A stretch of DNA of 64,000 bases from Eutypella sp. D-1 (lineage: Eukaryota > Ascomycota > Sordariomycetes > Xylariales > Diatrypaceae). The stretch spans positions 62,001-126,000 of the forward strand of contig JAJTTP010000009.1 of assembly GCA_023313575.1 (NCBI GenBank), given 5' to 3'. Position 1 is the first letter of the stretch; each line of letters starts with the position of its first letter. Below, piece by piece: positions 1 through 10,543 of this stretch. The notes under the pieces were generated by a model. That model saw only the letters and a list, made by a program, of their open reading frames with translations. It was not told the origin of the DNA and searched no databases. Both the position numbers and the translations under genes were made by a program.

Positions 1-932
1 AGTGGAAGATCGAGGCGAAATCTATCGCGCTCGTCGCTATTCAAACTCGCACCGACAGCCCAGAGGGAGACGCACCGTCACTACCTCAGGGCCGCTGGGT
101 CCTTACCGCAGCGCTCTCAATCTCAGATCCTATCCGTCCAGAGACGCCGGCTGTCATCCGCACGTTGCGAGAAGGAGGCATAGACGTGTGGATGCTGTCG
201 GGAGACAATACCACCACGGCACGGGCCGTCGCAAGCCAGGTCGGTATCCCGGCGTCGAACGTAATCGCAGAAGTGCTGCCGACGCAGAAACACGAGCGCA
301 TCGCCTGGTTACAGGCTACATTGAAAGTAGGCCCAGACACACATCAGCGTCGCGCCGGTCGGCGTGTATTCCGCCGACGAAGTGCGGGGTCGCCAGAGCA
401 ACAACTCGAAGAAGGCAGGATGGAAGGAGGGCAAGCAGAGGTGTCAGCCGAAGGCGTCATGGTAGCGGATGAGCAGATTAAACAACGCGCCACCATCGCC
501 ATGGTAGGCGACGGCATAAACGACGCAGCGGCGCTCAACACAGCGGATGTCGGCGTCGCCGTCGGCAGCGGCAGCGACGTGGCGATCGCTAGCGCGGGGT
601 TCGTCCTGATCTCCGGGAGCCTAGGCAGCCTGGTAACACTCCTCGACCTGAGCAGGGCCGTGCTGCGACGCATCAAGTTCAACTTCGGCTGGGCGCTTTC
701 ATACAATATCGTAGCGATCCCGCTCGCCGCGGGGTGTTTCTACCCCATCGTCGTGGGCGGCGGCGGCCATGGCGACGATGGCGGACAGCATAAGGAGACG
801 CGCATTAGACTGGAGCCTGAGTGGGCGGGTCTCGCTATGGCAGCGAGCTCGATCAGTGTTGTGCTGAGTAGCTTAGCGCTGAGATCGAATTGGTGGGGGG
901 TTGGGTTTAGGCCTAGAAAGGTTGTCGGATGA
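1..932 (+). CDS. CCC2: Copper-transporting P-type ATPase, 3' end (partial)
   Basis: The frame is open from the left edge (first full codon at 3) to a TGA at 930-932, so about 309 C-terminal residues of a larger protein are present. Seen: the P-domain segment MLSGDN, the hinge motif GDGIND (here followed by AAAL rather than the usual SPAL), GSGSDVAIASA, and the last two membrane helices around KFNFGWALSYNIVAIPLAAG and LAMAASSISVVLSSL. This order is that of heavy-metal P1B ATPases of the CCC2/ATP7 type, which pump copper into the trans-Golgi for multicopper oxidases. Roughly 50 residues separate KHERIAWLQ from TIAMVGDG, more than usual; this is an open-frame insert rich in R, G and E, or an unspliced intron. 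N-terminal metal-binding domains lie outside the window. Confidence 0.92.
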   Translation, partial: WKIEAKSIALVAIQTRTDSPEGDAPSLPQGRWVLTAALSISDPIRPETPAVIRTLREGGIDVWMLSGDNTTTARAVASQVGIPASNVIAEVLPTQKHERIAWLQATLKVGPDTHQRRAGRRVFRRRSAGSPEQQLEEGRMEGGQAEVSAEGVMVADEQIKQRATIAMVGDGINDAAALNTADVGVAVGSGSDVAIASAGFVLISGSLGSLVTLLDLSRAVLRRIKFNFGWALSYNIVAIPLAAGCFYPIVVGGGGHGDDGGQHKETRIRLEPEWAGLAMAASSISVVLSSLALRSNWWGVGFRPRKVVG

Positions 933-1652
933 GCGGTTTTGAAACGCAGTTAGCTAACTGGTAGATGGATGATTTAAGACTAGGTAGATATGGAATGAGC
1001 GTCATCGTCGTTGTTCCCTCTATAATACACTATACACAGCGTAATGTTTTGCAGGGAGAGTTATTGAAAAACTGTGGATTGTAAAGGTAACCAGGCGTGT
1101 TCTGCATGGATTGCAAGAGCAGAAGGAATCTGTTCTTCGCTTGATTACCCTGCTTGAGAAATAGTTGCGAGTGGGTAGTGTAGTGGGAGTGGCGATATAT
1201 CTGACGCCAATGCCCAAACCTTCTATGTGCAGGGTGGTTAATTAATGATATTTCCCTACCACCGAGCGGGCCTTACCCCGAATGAAATCCAGAGGTACGA
1301 GTGCATCAAGTATGTAGGAATGATGATGTTGTATCGTCAAAGGGCCAGTGGTGCGATTGCAAAGCATACACCCAGCCACAGTGTCTATCCATACCCCACT
1401 CTCCAAGCGCTAAGTCCACTAACCCCTATCTTTTTCACTGTGGACTGTTCACCTACGCCTTGATATTTCTGGTAAATAAGCTTACTACCTGCAGCTCTAG
1501 GCCTTGGGAAAGGAGCCATATGTAAGTTGCCTACGTTACTCATGGAATTTTCTTTCTTGAAACGGAAATGTCAGGTGGACTATGAACTCGCAATCGGCGT
1601 CCTTATTCCATGATCATATAGAGAAATACCTTAGATAATAGCTAGTTCACGG
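933..1652. other. Intergenic, convergent 3' ends
   Basis: This spacer separates the ends of the copper ATPase and the membrane-protein gene. It is moderately AT-rich. The short open frames inside have no recognisable protein features, so I see no gene here. Confidence 0.6.
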
Positions 1653-3749
1653 TCATCCATACGCAGCCCCTTTGCGCGGTTCAAACGTACTCTCGGGAGG
1701 GCCGAACCGTAGTATCTGCTTCGACTCCCCGGAGACTTCACCATACCGCAGCAAATTAGGCCCAGCCACTTTAACAATCCCAGCTGCATCGGCATTGGAG
1801 TTCGCCCCATCAAGTTGCGGCGACCCGAACGCTTTAGCTATCTCTATGGGGCTGAAAGACATCGCCCTGCCGAGCACCCAGAACCCAGAGAACAGGGGCA
1901 AGACTACGACGGCACAGACGACCATCGCGCCCGCAGCACCTAACAGGTACCAGTAGTTGGACTCGTAGACCTGGATCGTCTGCACCTGGCTCATCTGGAC
2001 GAGCTGCGACTGCGGAAACATCTTATACTTGGAGCTTGTGTTTCGGTCTGGAACAGCAGTCTGGTCCGACATGGAACTACCGATGTAACCGAAGGAGACG
2101 TTCTGCAGCGTGTCCTTGTACGCCGAGTCGATCGCCAGGCGGAACATGAGTTCGTCGAGCACGCCGAAGATATAGGACGTGGGATCGTCCCAGCCGGTGT
2201 TCAGGCCAAACACGTCGTTGCCGCCTGCGTTGATCTCGTCGGAGTAGGTGATGAATTGGTTCGAGAGGGCGCCCGACAAGCTCGTGCGCAGATTGCCCCC
2301 GAAGAGGTGCATTCCCGTCACGTTAGCACCGAGCAGGTCGGCCGCCGCAGAGGCGAGGCCGCCGAGGGTCAAATATACGGGACATCCCACAGCGTTGGGG
2401 TATTCCTCGCAGACCCCTTCGCCTTGGAAATAGGTTAGGGGTCGCAGGATCGAAAGTGTCTGGTTCGTGTCGGCACCATCTTCTACCCACTGAGGGTCCA
2501 CCTTCATAGGCAGGCCGGTCTCCGCGACAACCTTTCGCACGTTCTGGACCGAGCCCTCGATGGGCTCGGAGGGTCCGGTAAGTGTGATGATGTTCGACGT
2601 GATGTTATACGCCGAGGAGATGGTGGCATCCTGTGTGTCGTTCTGAATACGAACGGGATAGCGGCTCCTGGCCGAGTAGAGACGGCACTTCCTGGTGTAT
2701 ATCATGCGTTTCCTGCTCACGGCGAAAGGCGACCATGTCACATTCATAGACACATACGGTTCGTCTGCGGGAATGGCCTCGTTCATGCCCAGGTCCAGGG
2801 CGGACATTCCGTAGCCTGGATAATACGACGACGCCGGCAGCGCTAAATCGCTGGTGACCAGACTCCAGTCGACGGCGAAGAGTTGACGGCCTCTGAGTAA
2901 TACGTCGGTAGTCCTCGCGCCGAAGTCCAGCTCCTCCTCTGACAGATCGCAGTCCCTCCAGAGACCCGCCGCCTCCAGGGTTCCCTCGCACACTCCTTTG
3001 CAACCGGATGCAGTCTCTGCGGAGATGGACTTCCCCTGTGTATAACCGAGCACGACCGGCAGCGACCAGGGTGTCATGAGGGGCCGCTCAGCCAATGATC
3101 CCACGTCGCCGGCGAAGTCCATGCCCGTGTACCCGAACGGAAGCTGTGTGGCGACGGTGATGTTGACAGCAGCGGTTACAGGGACGCTTCGCGCGAGTTT
3201 CGTTGAGGACGCACGCTGGAGAAGAGGACCGTCAACAGCGACGGCGGTTGCCGCGATAGTCGCAAATGCTACCAAGCTCCCCTTGAATACCCCGGAGAGG
3301 GCAGAACGGACGCTAGTGCCGTAGACCCAGTCGGTATGAAGCCTCGCTATAGTCCGGGCCCTGAGCGCACCTGTCCACCAGGCCACAGGCAGGCCCTCGG
3401 AGAGGATGAAGCGTATGCATCCGTTGGCCACCATCGCGAAGATAGCCAGTAGGATCGGGGGCCGCACGTACCACCACTCCTCGGTGTTCTTCCCGTCCGA
3501 CTGCCACAGCACGACAGCGCATGCCGCGGCGCTGCATCCGACTGCGACGACGGCACATAGGGTAATCCATGGTACCCTCTTGAGGAAGCCCGGCTTCCAT
3601 TCGTATTCGCTGTGCGCTGCTGGTCCGTCACCAACGTCTAACTTGGGCTCCGGCCCCGAGCGACTTCGTGAGCCGTCTTCGTAGGGCGGGTGATATCGTC
3701 GGTAAGGAGAGGGCGGTATTCCATATCGATCTACTAATGGACTCGCCAT
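1653..3749 (-). CDS. Multipass membrane protein of unknown function
   Basis: A single open frame of 698 codons when started at the ATG at 3749 (MASPLVDRYG). The frame is open upstream to 3902, but that extension looks like leader sequence. A proline/arginine-rich cytosolic-type N-terminus (residues 1-57) is followed by hydrophobic helices at about 61-82, 97-117 and 155-173, then a large region of about 420 residues with several N-x-S/T sites and cysteines, then a fourth helix near 600-622 and a polar tail of about 75 residues. This arrangement (three N-terminal helices, big exposed domain, one C-terminal helix) resembles several expanded fungal membrane-protein families, for example those with DUF3176, but I cannot place it in a named family. 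Single-exon structure is inferred from the uninterrupted frame. Confidence 0.8.
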   Translation of the reverse strand: MASPLVDRYGIPPSPYRRYHPPYEDGSRSRSGPEPKLDVGDGPAAHSEYEWKPGFLKRVPWITLCAVVAVGCSAAACAVVLWQSDGKNTEEWWYVRPPILLAIFAMVANGCIRFILSEGLPVAWWTGALRARTIARLHTDWVYGTSVRSALSGVFKGSLVAFATIAATAVAVDGPLLQRASSTKLARSVPVTAAVNITVATQLPFGYTGMDFAGDVGSLAERPLMTPWSLPVVLGYTQGKSISAETASGCKGVCEGTLEAAGLWRDCDLSEEELDFGARTTDVLLRGRQLFAVDWSLVTSDLALPASSYYPGYGMSALDLGMNEAIPADEPYVSMNVTWSPFAVSRKRMIYTRKCRLYSARSRYPVRIQNDTQDATISSAYNITSNIITLTGPSEPIEGSVQNVRKVVAETGLPMKVDPQWVEDGADTNQTLSILRPLTYFQGEGVCEEYPNAVGCPVYLTLGGLASAAADLLGANVTGMHLFGGNLRTSLSGALSNQFITYSDEINAGGNDVFGLNTGWDDPTSYIFGVLDELMFRLAIDSAYKDTLQNVSFGYIGSSMSDQTAVPDRNTSSKYKMFPQSQLVQMSQVQTIQVYESNYWYLLGAAGAMVVCAVVVLPLFSGFWVLGRAMSFSPIEIAKAFGSPQLDGANSNADAAGIVKVAGPNLLRYGEVSGESKQILRFGPPESTFEPRKGAAYG

Positions 3750-6135
3750 GTTGGTGTGCTGCTTAAACGTCAAAACAGATGCCCTAGGGGCTTTCTCGAT
3801 GATGATGACTCGGCTCGGGGAACTTGGAAACAATGGGAATGCGTACTTTATAGCCGGATACTGCGCCGGATACTGCATGGAATCCTCAAGGAGGTGCCGC
3901 AAAGAGCATTTGTACGTGTGTGTTGCAGCAGACTACCCCAACTTTGATCACCATGTCAGCCCCCGGAGCTGAAGTCCCAACCTGGGGATATATCACCAGA
4001 CACTGCTATTTCAAGCCCAGCAGATCTTAGACGTTGAAGCATTTGGGGGTGGCACTGCGAAGTGCCTCCGGGGATATGCCCAACATAGTCTTGTCATGCT
4101 ATCGAGGGACCAGGGCCCCCGGAACAAAAGCTTCAACTTGTAATCATCGTAACGGTCAATCTATGTGATATTTGGAGATTGTCGGCATTTGAAATCCAGC
4201 CCTGCAAGCCCAGGCACGCTCTATTCGCGACCTTAATTGAACCTCGACCATACAGAGCCCTGGCTGTCTGGGTACGCCACCCGTGGTGGGTTACTGCAGG
4301 ATACTTTTTAGCCAGTTTCCATAATTAGACGCTGCGTTATACTTTTTAGGGCACCCTAGGTCGGTCCCGAAATCTGGACAAAGGCGTCCAGTAGGGAGAA
4401 CATCGTCGTTCCGGCGCCGCTGTGAAGTGACCCGGGCGGCTAGGTTGTCCTGGATTGGCAAATGCTATAAAATTCTTATTCGGTACTCATGAGGATTAGA
4501 ATCAACGTCTTGCTTCTTGCGCCTTGTCTCATGTGGTATGGCTGAAACGGTATCTGGTGCTCTACTCTAGCCAAGCAAGCGCCTGAGTTGGCTGCCAAGT
4601 CGGCAGGCGATACAGTTTAGGTGCTCTCTCACTCCTTAAGCTACCAAGTGGCTAACAGCCTGGCCTCGATAATTCACTTATTATCTTTCATAAAAGTCGT
4701 ATTTCGACTCCGGATACCTCGTCGACGACTTTGTTAGAGCTTAAGGGGGGGCTCTACACGTGTGTTCAAGGGGGGCGGCTATTTCGTAGCAGGTCGCGGA
4801 AGGGGGGCTGGGGCATAATAATCAGGAACTTACCGAGCGCCTGGCGAAAACTTCTATTGGGCGTCATTATATGATAAAGAATGTTCTTTTACATATCCCT
4901 GTCGCCTCGGGGGGTGAACCCCTCATTTTGCGGGACAGCACGCGCCAATCTAGACTATTTACTAATAATTGCGGGCATGGCATCTAGGACTTGTCCTCCT
5001 ACATAGATGATCAAGGGTCTTGGGGTTCTTCAACGGGATGTTTCGGTTCGCTATGACAAGCTGGTCGACGTGTCTGGTCTGTACAGCCACACAGACTTAC
5101 ACCGCTTGCTGTCGACAAAGCCTCTTGGCAACGAAAGAAACCGGGGCATGTTCACAACAGCAGTCGTTGCGTTCGGAAGGACACACGACATGATCTCGGG
5201 AGTAATAACGGGTGTCGTTCAATAACATGTAGAAGCACAGCAGAAATGGGGATCCAATGTACACTACGATTGCTACCTACTACTAGTTGGGGGTAAAGTT
5301 GTGTCCTTGGGCTAACTTACTGTAGATAGTACTTATGATACGCTATTCGATAGCACTGGGGATGATAATAGGGCCAGGCCCATCCTCACGCTCTACGTCG
5401 ATGCACTGTTCGGACCCGTGTCGGTCCAGATGTCAGCTGGGTGCGTGCACGCTTGAGCCGATGAGATAGTCTCAGTCGGGAGAGCCACGCGATAGGCCTT
5501 GCTCGATTTAGAGCTTTCAGCGGCCAGTAGCTCCGGGAACGGCACGGCTACACGGCGCTTCACGGGAGACACTAGAGTTGAATTTTGATATATTCGAGGA
5601 AGACGATCAACCTAATAAAATTGCGCGCCGGTGGGTTTCCGAGCCGATTACCTGCGCTGCTAGATTTGACATGTTCAGCGGTCCTCTCCAGTTTCTAGAC
5701 ATACCCAACTAATCATTTACTTAAAAGAAGCGACTTTTAAGGGATCCCCCCATACGTCAAGACGCTTTTACGCTAGATACGAGCAGATCGACAACGCAGA
5801 CCCCATGGAGCCCAATTTTCTCTTGGAAATGTTGACTGGTTGAACGGAACATCTGTAGGTGCCCTTGAAGCGAAAAGCCTCATAGGTTGAAAATGTCGGT
5901 CAATGCCTAACTGGAGCTAATCCCCACCCCCAAGACTACCTATCATGTCCATGTATACGTTAAGCCGTTGCCATGTAAGTACGCTTGATACGAGACTATT
6001 GTGTTACCCACTCTGTCCGACAAAGGGCAGCATGTCAAACAAGAGACGGAATGCAAATACGTCTCCTCATTCCCTCAACTTCTTATCCTTCAACATTCAA
6101 CCGTCATCTTGTCTTTTACCAGGGTGAGCGCAACC
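3750..6135. other. Gene-poor spacer
   Basis: About 2.4 kb without a supportable gene. Open frames are short and lack conserved-looking motifs. A few G-runs occur near 4743-4810. No terminal inverted repeats or transposase motifs were seen. The right end holds the leader of the vWA-like gene. Confidence 0.6.
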
Positions 6136-6942
6136 ATGGCGACGTATACCAACGACGACGAAACTGCGGGTGTTCCCCAGACACCCGGGACGGAGCATTC
6201 CGAGCTGCTATCTTTCCTGCGGTACTTCGAAACCCTGTTCATTGTCGACGATTCCGAGCATATGGAACGGCAATGGAGTGACGTATCCGCTTTGATCCAG
6301 GCGGTGGCTCCGGTCTGTCTGAAATATGACGACAACGGGATCGACATCTACTTCGTCAACCACCGACCGATGTTCTACCTCCCAGGCATGTCCGTCCGCA
6401 AGTCCGGCTACAACAACATCGGCCGAGTCCACAGCGAAACCAACGACAGAGATAAGGGCAGCGCGCAGGGCATCTTCCGCCGTGTCTCGCCCGGTGGCAG
6501 GTGTAAGCTCGGCGGCCGGCTGAGGAAGATCCTGACGTGGTACATCGAGCAACTTCGGGCGGATCCGCAGCGCGCCCCGCTTAACATCATCGTGATCACG
6601 GCCGGCGTGTCATCCGACGACTTCACCGCACCCTTGATTGACGCCGCACGGGAGCTCGACAACATGAAGGCGCCAGAGCACCAGCTGGGAGTGATGCTGT
6701 TTCAGCTCGGCGACGATGAGGAGGCGCGGAAGAAGTTTGAACATGCCGACGATCACATGTACAAGGCAGCGGGCACCCGGGACATAGTTGATACCGTGGC
6801 CTGGCGTGGCTGGCCCGCCGGGTTCACGTCGGACGACATGGTCAAGGCAGTATTGGGTGCCGTGTCCAAGAAGATGGATGGAGCAAGGCCGGCTTTGGCT
6901 GGAACGGCAGTGCCCGAGCGACGGGAAACGACGGTCACTTAG
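6136..6942 (+). CDS. von Willebrand factor A-like domain protein
   Basis: This gives 268 residues from the ATG at 6136, which sits in a good context (CAACCATGG); the frame is open 45 codons further upstream, but that part reads as leader. Residues about 28-40 (ETLFIVDDSEHM) match the start of a vWA fold, where the metal-binding MIDAS motif is D-x-S-x-S. Here the final serine position is histidine, so metal binding is doubtful. A later hydrophobic strand (PLNIIVITAGVSSDD) and the HQLGVMLFQLGDDEEARKKF segment fit the remaining strands of the fold. Small one-domain vWA proteins of this kind are common in filamentous fungi and poorly studied. The partner and role are unknown. Single exon. Confidence 0.8.
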   Translation: MATYTNDDETAGVPQTPGTEHSELLSFLRYFETLFIVDDSEHMERQWSDVSALIQAVAPVCLKYDDNGIDIYFVNHRPMFYLPGMSVRKSGYNNIGRVHSETNDRDKGSAQGIFRRVSPGGRCKLGGRLRKILTWYIEQLRADPQRAPLNIIVITAGVSSDDFTAPLIDAARELDNMKAPEHQLGVMLFQLGDDEEARKKFEHADDHMYKAAGTRDIVDTVAWRGWPAGFTSDDMVKAVLGAVSKKMDGARPALAGTAVPERRETTVT

Positions 6943-7346
6943 GCCGCGCCATATGTTAGATACCTAGGTCTACATCTCATTTTAACCTAAAATCGACGCT
7001 TGATATACCCCGCCGGCACTGATTGTTCCCGAGTAATCTAGTGCACTGAAGTGAGTCGATAGAAAAGAATGGCTATGGCTACTCTGGCGAAAGCGAATAC
7101 TTCTACGGAAATGCGAATATTGAAATGCGTGAGATAGGAAATGATATGTACTGTCGCATTGAGTGCTGTCAGATCTTTAGGGCTGAATACGACGTGATGC
7201 TCAAGTTCTCAGCTGAAGGCTAACCCCGGAAGCATCCTTGCACACTCATCTTACCAATTACATTCACTGGCGCAAGCCCACAATATACGGAAGCATAGGG
7301 GCTATTGGTGATATTGGTGATCCAGGTGCTATGTAGATCAGCTAAG
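6943..7346. other. Intergenic, convergent 3' ends
   Basis: A 404-bp spacer between the vWA-like gene and the biotin fusion gene. It contains one ACCTAGGT palindrome at 6962-6969. I see nothing else in it. Confidence 0.6.
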
Positions 7347-10050
7347 CTAAATGGCCAGACCTTCCATCCTTTCCTGAATCAATGTTTCGATCTCCTCGAT
7401 GTCACTCTGCACCGACTTCTGGCTTCCCATGATGTACAGCACATTGCCTAAGACGCGACTATGTACGTTCCATGAACCCCGGCCGTTGACGACGGAGCCC
7501 CGACGCAGCTCATCGCGGATTTTCACCGCCGCCGTGCTCTTGTATCCGGCGCCGTCTCCGGCATTCATGTGGATCGAGAGAACGCTGCCGAGAGTCCAGA
7601 CACCGGAGACATTGGCCCGGCGCGAGACCCAGTCAACAAAACTGGGAGACCATATCGACCAGGGCGCGTCTAGCTCGTGAGAAGGGTTACTCCCTTCGTG
7701 TTTCAGCTGCTCTTGCGAGGCGTAGCTACCATACGGCTTCCTGGCCCAATCCCACTGTTCGCTCTTGTCGATTGCCTGTAGCTGCCGCAGACTCTCGAGC
7801 GCCACCTGGCAGCCCACGGCATGGGCAGTATAACTATGACCATGTAGGAGAGCATCCGTCTTGTCGTCGCTAGCAAAGGCGTCGAAGATGCTTTCTGATG
7901 CTAAGGTTGTGCAAAGTGGCACGACGCCACCCGTTAGCAGCTTGGCGTGTACCGAGATGTCAGCGTCGGCCCCCAGGAAAGATGCCGCGGAGAATCTCCC
8001 CAGGCGGTAGAGACCGGTGAAGACCTCGTCGAATATGACGGGAAGTCCCTTCCAAGCTGTCGCGTCATCATTATCGGCCGACCCATTTCGGCTTCCTCTG
8101 CTGAAAAGTTTCTCCGAACGTCTCACAACGTTGACGAGAGCTCGTTGGAACAAGGGGTCACTGTACATGTATTAGAGCCGGGAAAGATAAAGACGATATG
8201 TGCCTTTTGACTTACACTAGCAGCATGCCTCCAGCCCCTATTACGACAGGCTCCATCAGTAGAGCTCCAAAGTTGTGACCCTGGTCCACGTGGCGCTTCA
8301 GTACCTTCTCGATATAGCGTTCGTAGGACTTTTCCTCTTGCCGTGCTTCGCGTCCGGCAATATCGAACACCTCGTAGAGAGATCTGTATTCCCGGTTCGA
8401 GCCGAGGTCATCCTCGTGTTTCAAGGACTCGGGGACCTCGACCACCCAGCTGCCCTGTGTACACTTGATGGTGGGATAGTCGAACCAGATACCTTTACCA
8501 TCATACCATTCAACCTTCTCATTGAAGATGCTAGGCTCCGCCGAGTCCATAGCGCCCATGGTATCGCCATGGTAGCCACCCTTGAGGCCAATAATGGATA
8601 TCTTGGAGTCGGCAGCCCAGCCGTAGCGGACACGGGCTGCGCGCAGCGCCATCTTGAGCGCGACCTCGACTCCCGTGCTTCCGTTATCCGAGAAGAAGAC
8701 GCGGCTTAGCCGGGGGTTCTGCATGCCCTTAAGTAGAGTCGTTGACAATGCCAAGGCCGGCTCGTGAATCGCCTCAGCAAACATGACATGTCCGTAGCGA
8801 CCAGCTGCATAGGCCGCGGCAAGCGTGAGCGAGGGGTTCGAATGGCCCAAGCCTTGAGTCCACCACGAAGCGGAGCCGTCGAACGATGGCTGTAGGAGGG
8901 CATTCCCCGCCGTCTTGTCGTGTCGTTGCGTCTGCGGAATGAGCGTCTGGAAGAAATCGCCACGCGCAGCATCTATCGTAGTGATTCCGTCCCGTGGGAG
9001 CAATTTCTGTTGCGTAAATGGGTACCAGATATTCTTGTGGGCATCAGCTGCCATCGACTCGAGCCGAGCGATTCGCGAGCTATGCCGTTGTTCCAGGTGA
9101 TCAAGAGCTGCCCGGGCAGTATCGCTCAGGCTTGCTTCGCGATAGTACCGGGCCATGGCCTCAGCGTCTGTTTTCTGCGAAGTTTGCTTCGCCGGTGGAG
9201 GGTCGCCTAATGCGAATACGGGAATACCGTGGTGGTGCTCCCTGAAGTAGTCAGAGAGATATTGATAGTTGTCATGCTTCCGATTGCGGAACATAAGGAT
9301 CATCTCCACATCATATCCCCGAAGCGTAAGGGACTCAAAAGCCGAGATCGTGAGAGAAATCCCGCCGAGGTTGGAGTCTCCGACAAGAACCACGGGACAT
9401 CGCAGCGGCATGTAGAAATCAGCTTGTGTGGTTCCGGTTGGAGTGGGAGAATGCACACCCCCTGCTGTTTCGATAAAGAGCCAACCGGGGCCACCAGCAG
9501 CTTTCTGCGCCGCGTGCTCGTATATCATCCCTAGAAGTTTCCTATCGGATGGGATTTTCTGCTCGTATACTTTATCAGTCACGGGAACTCAAAGAAGTAG
9601 GACCAAGGACCGTCGCGAACCTTGCCTTTCGCAGAAGCATGCGGGCTGACGGGTAGGTCATATTGGAGCAGTGTCTCCTGGGACACACCGTCCGTATATT
9701 TTCCTATATGTCTACGCCCTCGTCAATGGTTCTTCATTCCTCTTCTACCAGCTAAAGAATCACAGAGGGTTCTTCTAGAGATGCGCATCTCCGTCCCAAT
9801 GAATTAGCTTCACGCTCTTAACGATCACGGGCAGGACATTGATTCACGGGGCTGACTAACACCGTTCATCTTCCTCCTCCGGCTGTCCCGTGGATACCGG
9901 TTTTAAATAACTAGTATTCTCCTTCTCATAGAGCCCTCTCGCGGTCTTACACAGTACGGTGGTGAGAACAGTTTTGCCAACGGAAGTATTGGCGCCATAG
10001 ACTTGGTACACCCGAAGGCCTCGCCAGAGCAATGATCCGACGGGCGCCAT
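7347..10050 (-). CDS. bioDA: Bifunctional dethiobiotin synthetase / DAPA aminotransferase (BioD-BioA)
   Basis: Four exons: 9863-10050, 9621-9711, 8216-9561 and 7347-8160, giving 812 residues. The N-terminal BioD part (about 10-216) has the P-loop GANTSVGKT (19-27), RHIGKYTDG across the first intron, PVSPH and ETAGGVHSP. It carboxylates diaminopelargonic acid (DAPA) to dethiobiotin with ATP. The C-terminal BioA part (about 270-812) starts at NIWYPFTQQ and has GAGGM, FDEVFTGL and the PLP lysine in KLLTGG (about K615). It makes DAPA from KAPA. The fusion is the usual form in filamentous fungi. Introns are 151, 59 and 55 nt; the third has a clean GTAAGT donor. The second (donor GTTCGC, acceptor at 9562) is the least certain boundary, chosen because it restores the frame and has a CTGAT branch. 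It is divergent from the KAPA synthase gene. Confidence 0.93.
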
Positions 10051-10543
10051 GAACTCCTTTTCCAGTCGCCTGCTTACTTGCAGGGACCGTGATAGACGTT
10101 TTCTATTCTTTAACTCCCTTTGCTCAATTGAAAATGCAAGAGTATCTTGGGACAGATGCAAACTTGCTCGAGTAGATTTCGGTCCGGCAGTTGGTAGTTC
10201 CCATAGCCGACTAGGTAGTCAATGAACCCCTGTAGATGAATTTATCTCATAAGTGCAATAGCACACGGCACTTCCCAGGGGTAGAAAGGGACTTGACTTG
10301 CGCAACCTGCGTTGTTTCTATACTGGTCCACTCAAACCACCACCACAACACGGCTAATCCGGTTGGCCCCAACAGATAGTCCCGAGGGGAGGGAAGCGAG
10401 GGAACGGGAAGAGGGGAGATAAAGCGGAGATTAGGGACGGCAGTATGGGCATTCTAGACCGGCCAACATCCAATCATATGTCAAGTGAATGCCGAAACCC
10501 AATTCACCTCAGCAGATCAGGTTAACCGCTTGTCAGCTACAAC
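10051..10543. promoter_or_regulatory. Shared divergent promoter region of the biotin genes
   Basis: The 493 bp between the two start codons must hold promoter elements for both genes. Two CCAAT boxes (CBC/HAP-type sites) are visible on the plus strand at 10470-10474 and 10499-10503, 70 and 41 bp before the KAPA synthase ATG. A purine-rich GAGG/GGGAAG tract lies at about 10383-10420. Co-regulation is inferred from the layout only. Confidence 0.5.

Noticed and set aside
5007..5225. 72-codon frame in the gene-poor spacer
   Set aside because: Short, with no homology-like motif, no clear promoter or splice partners.
3750..6135. Decayed transposon in the left spacer
   Set aside because: No terminal inverted repeats, target-site duplication or transposase/reverse transcriptase motif could be identified by eye.
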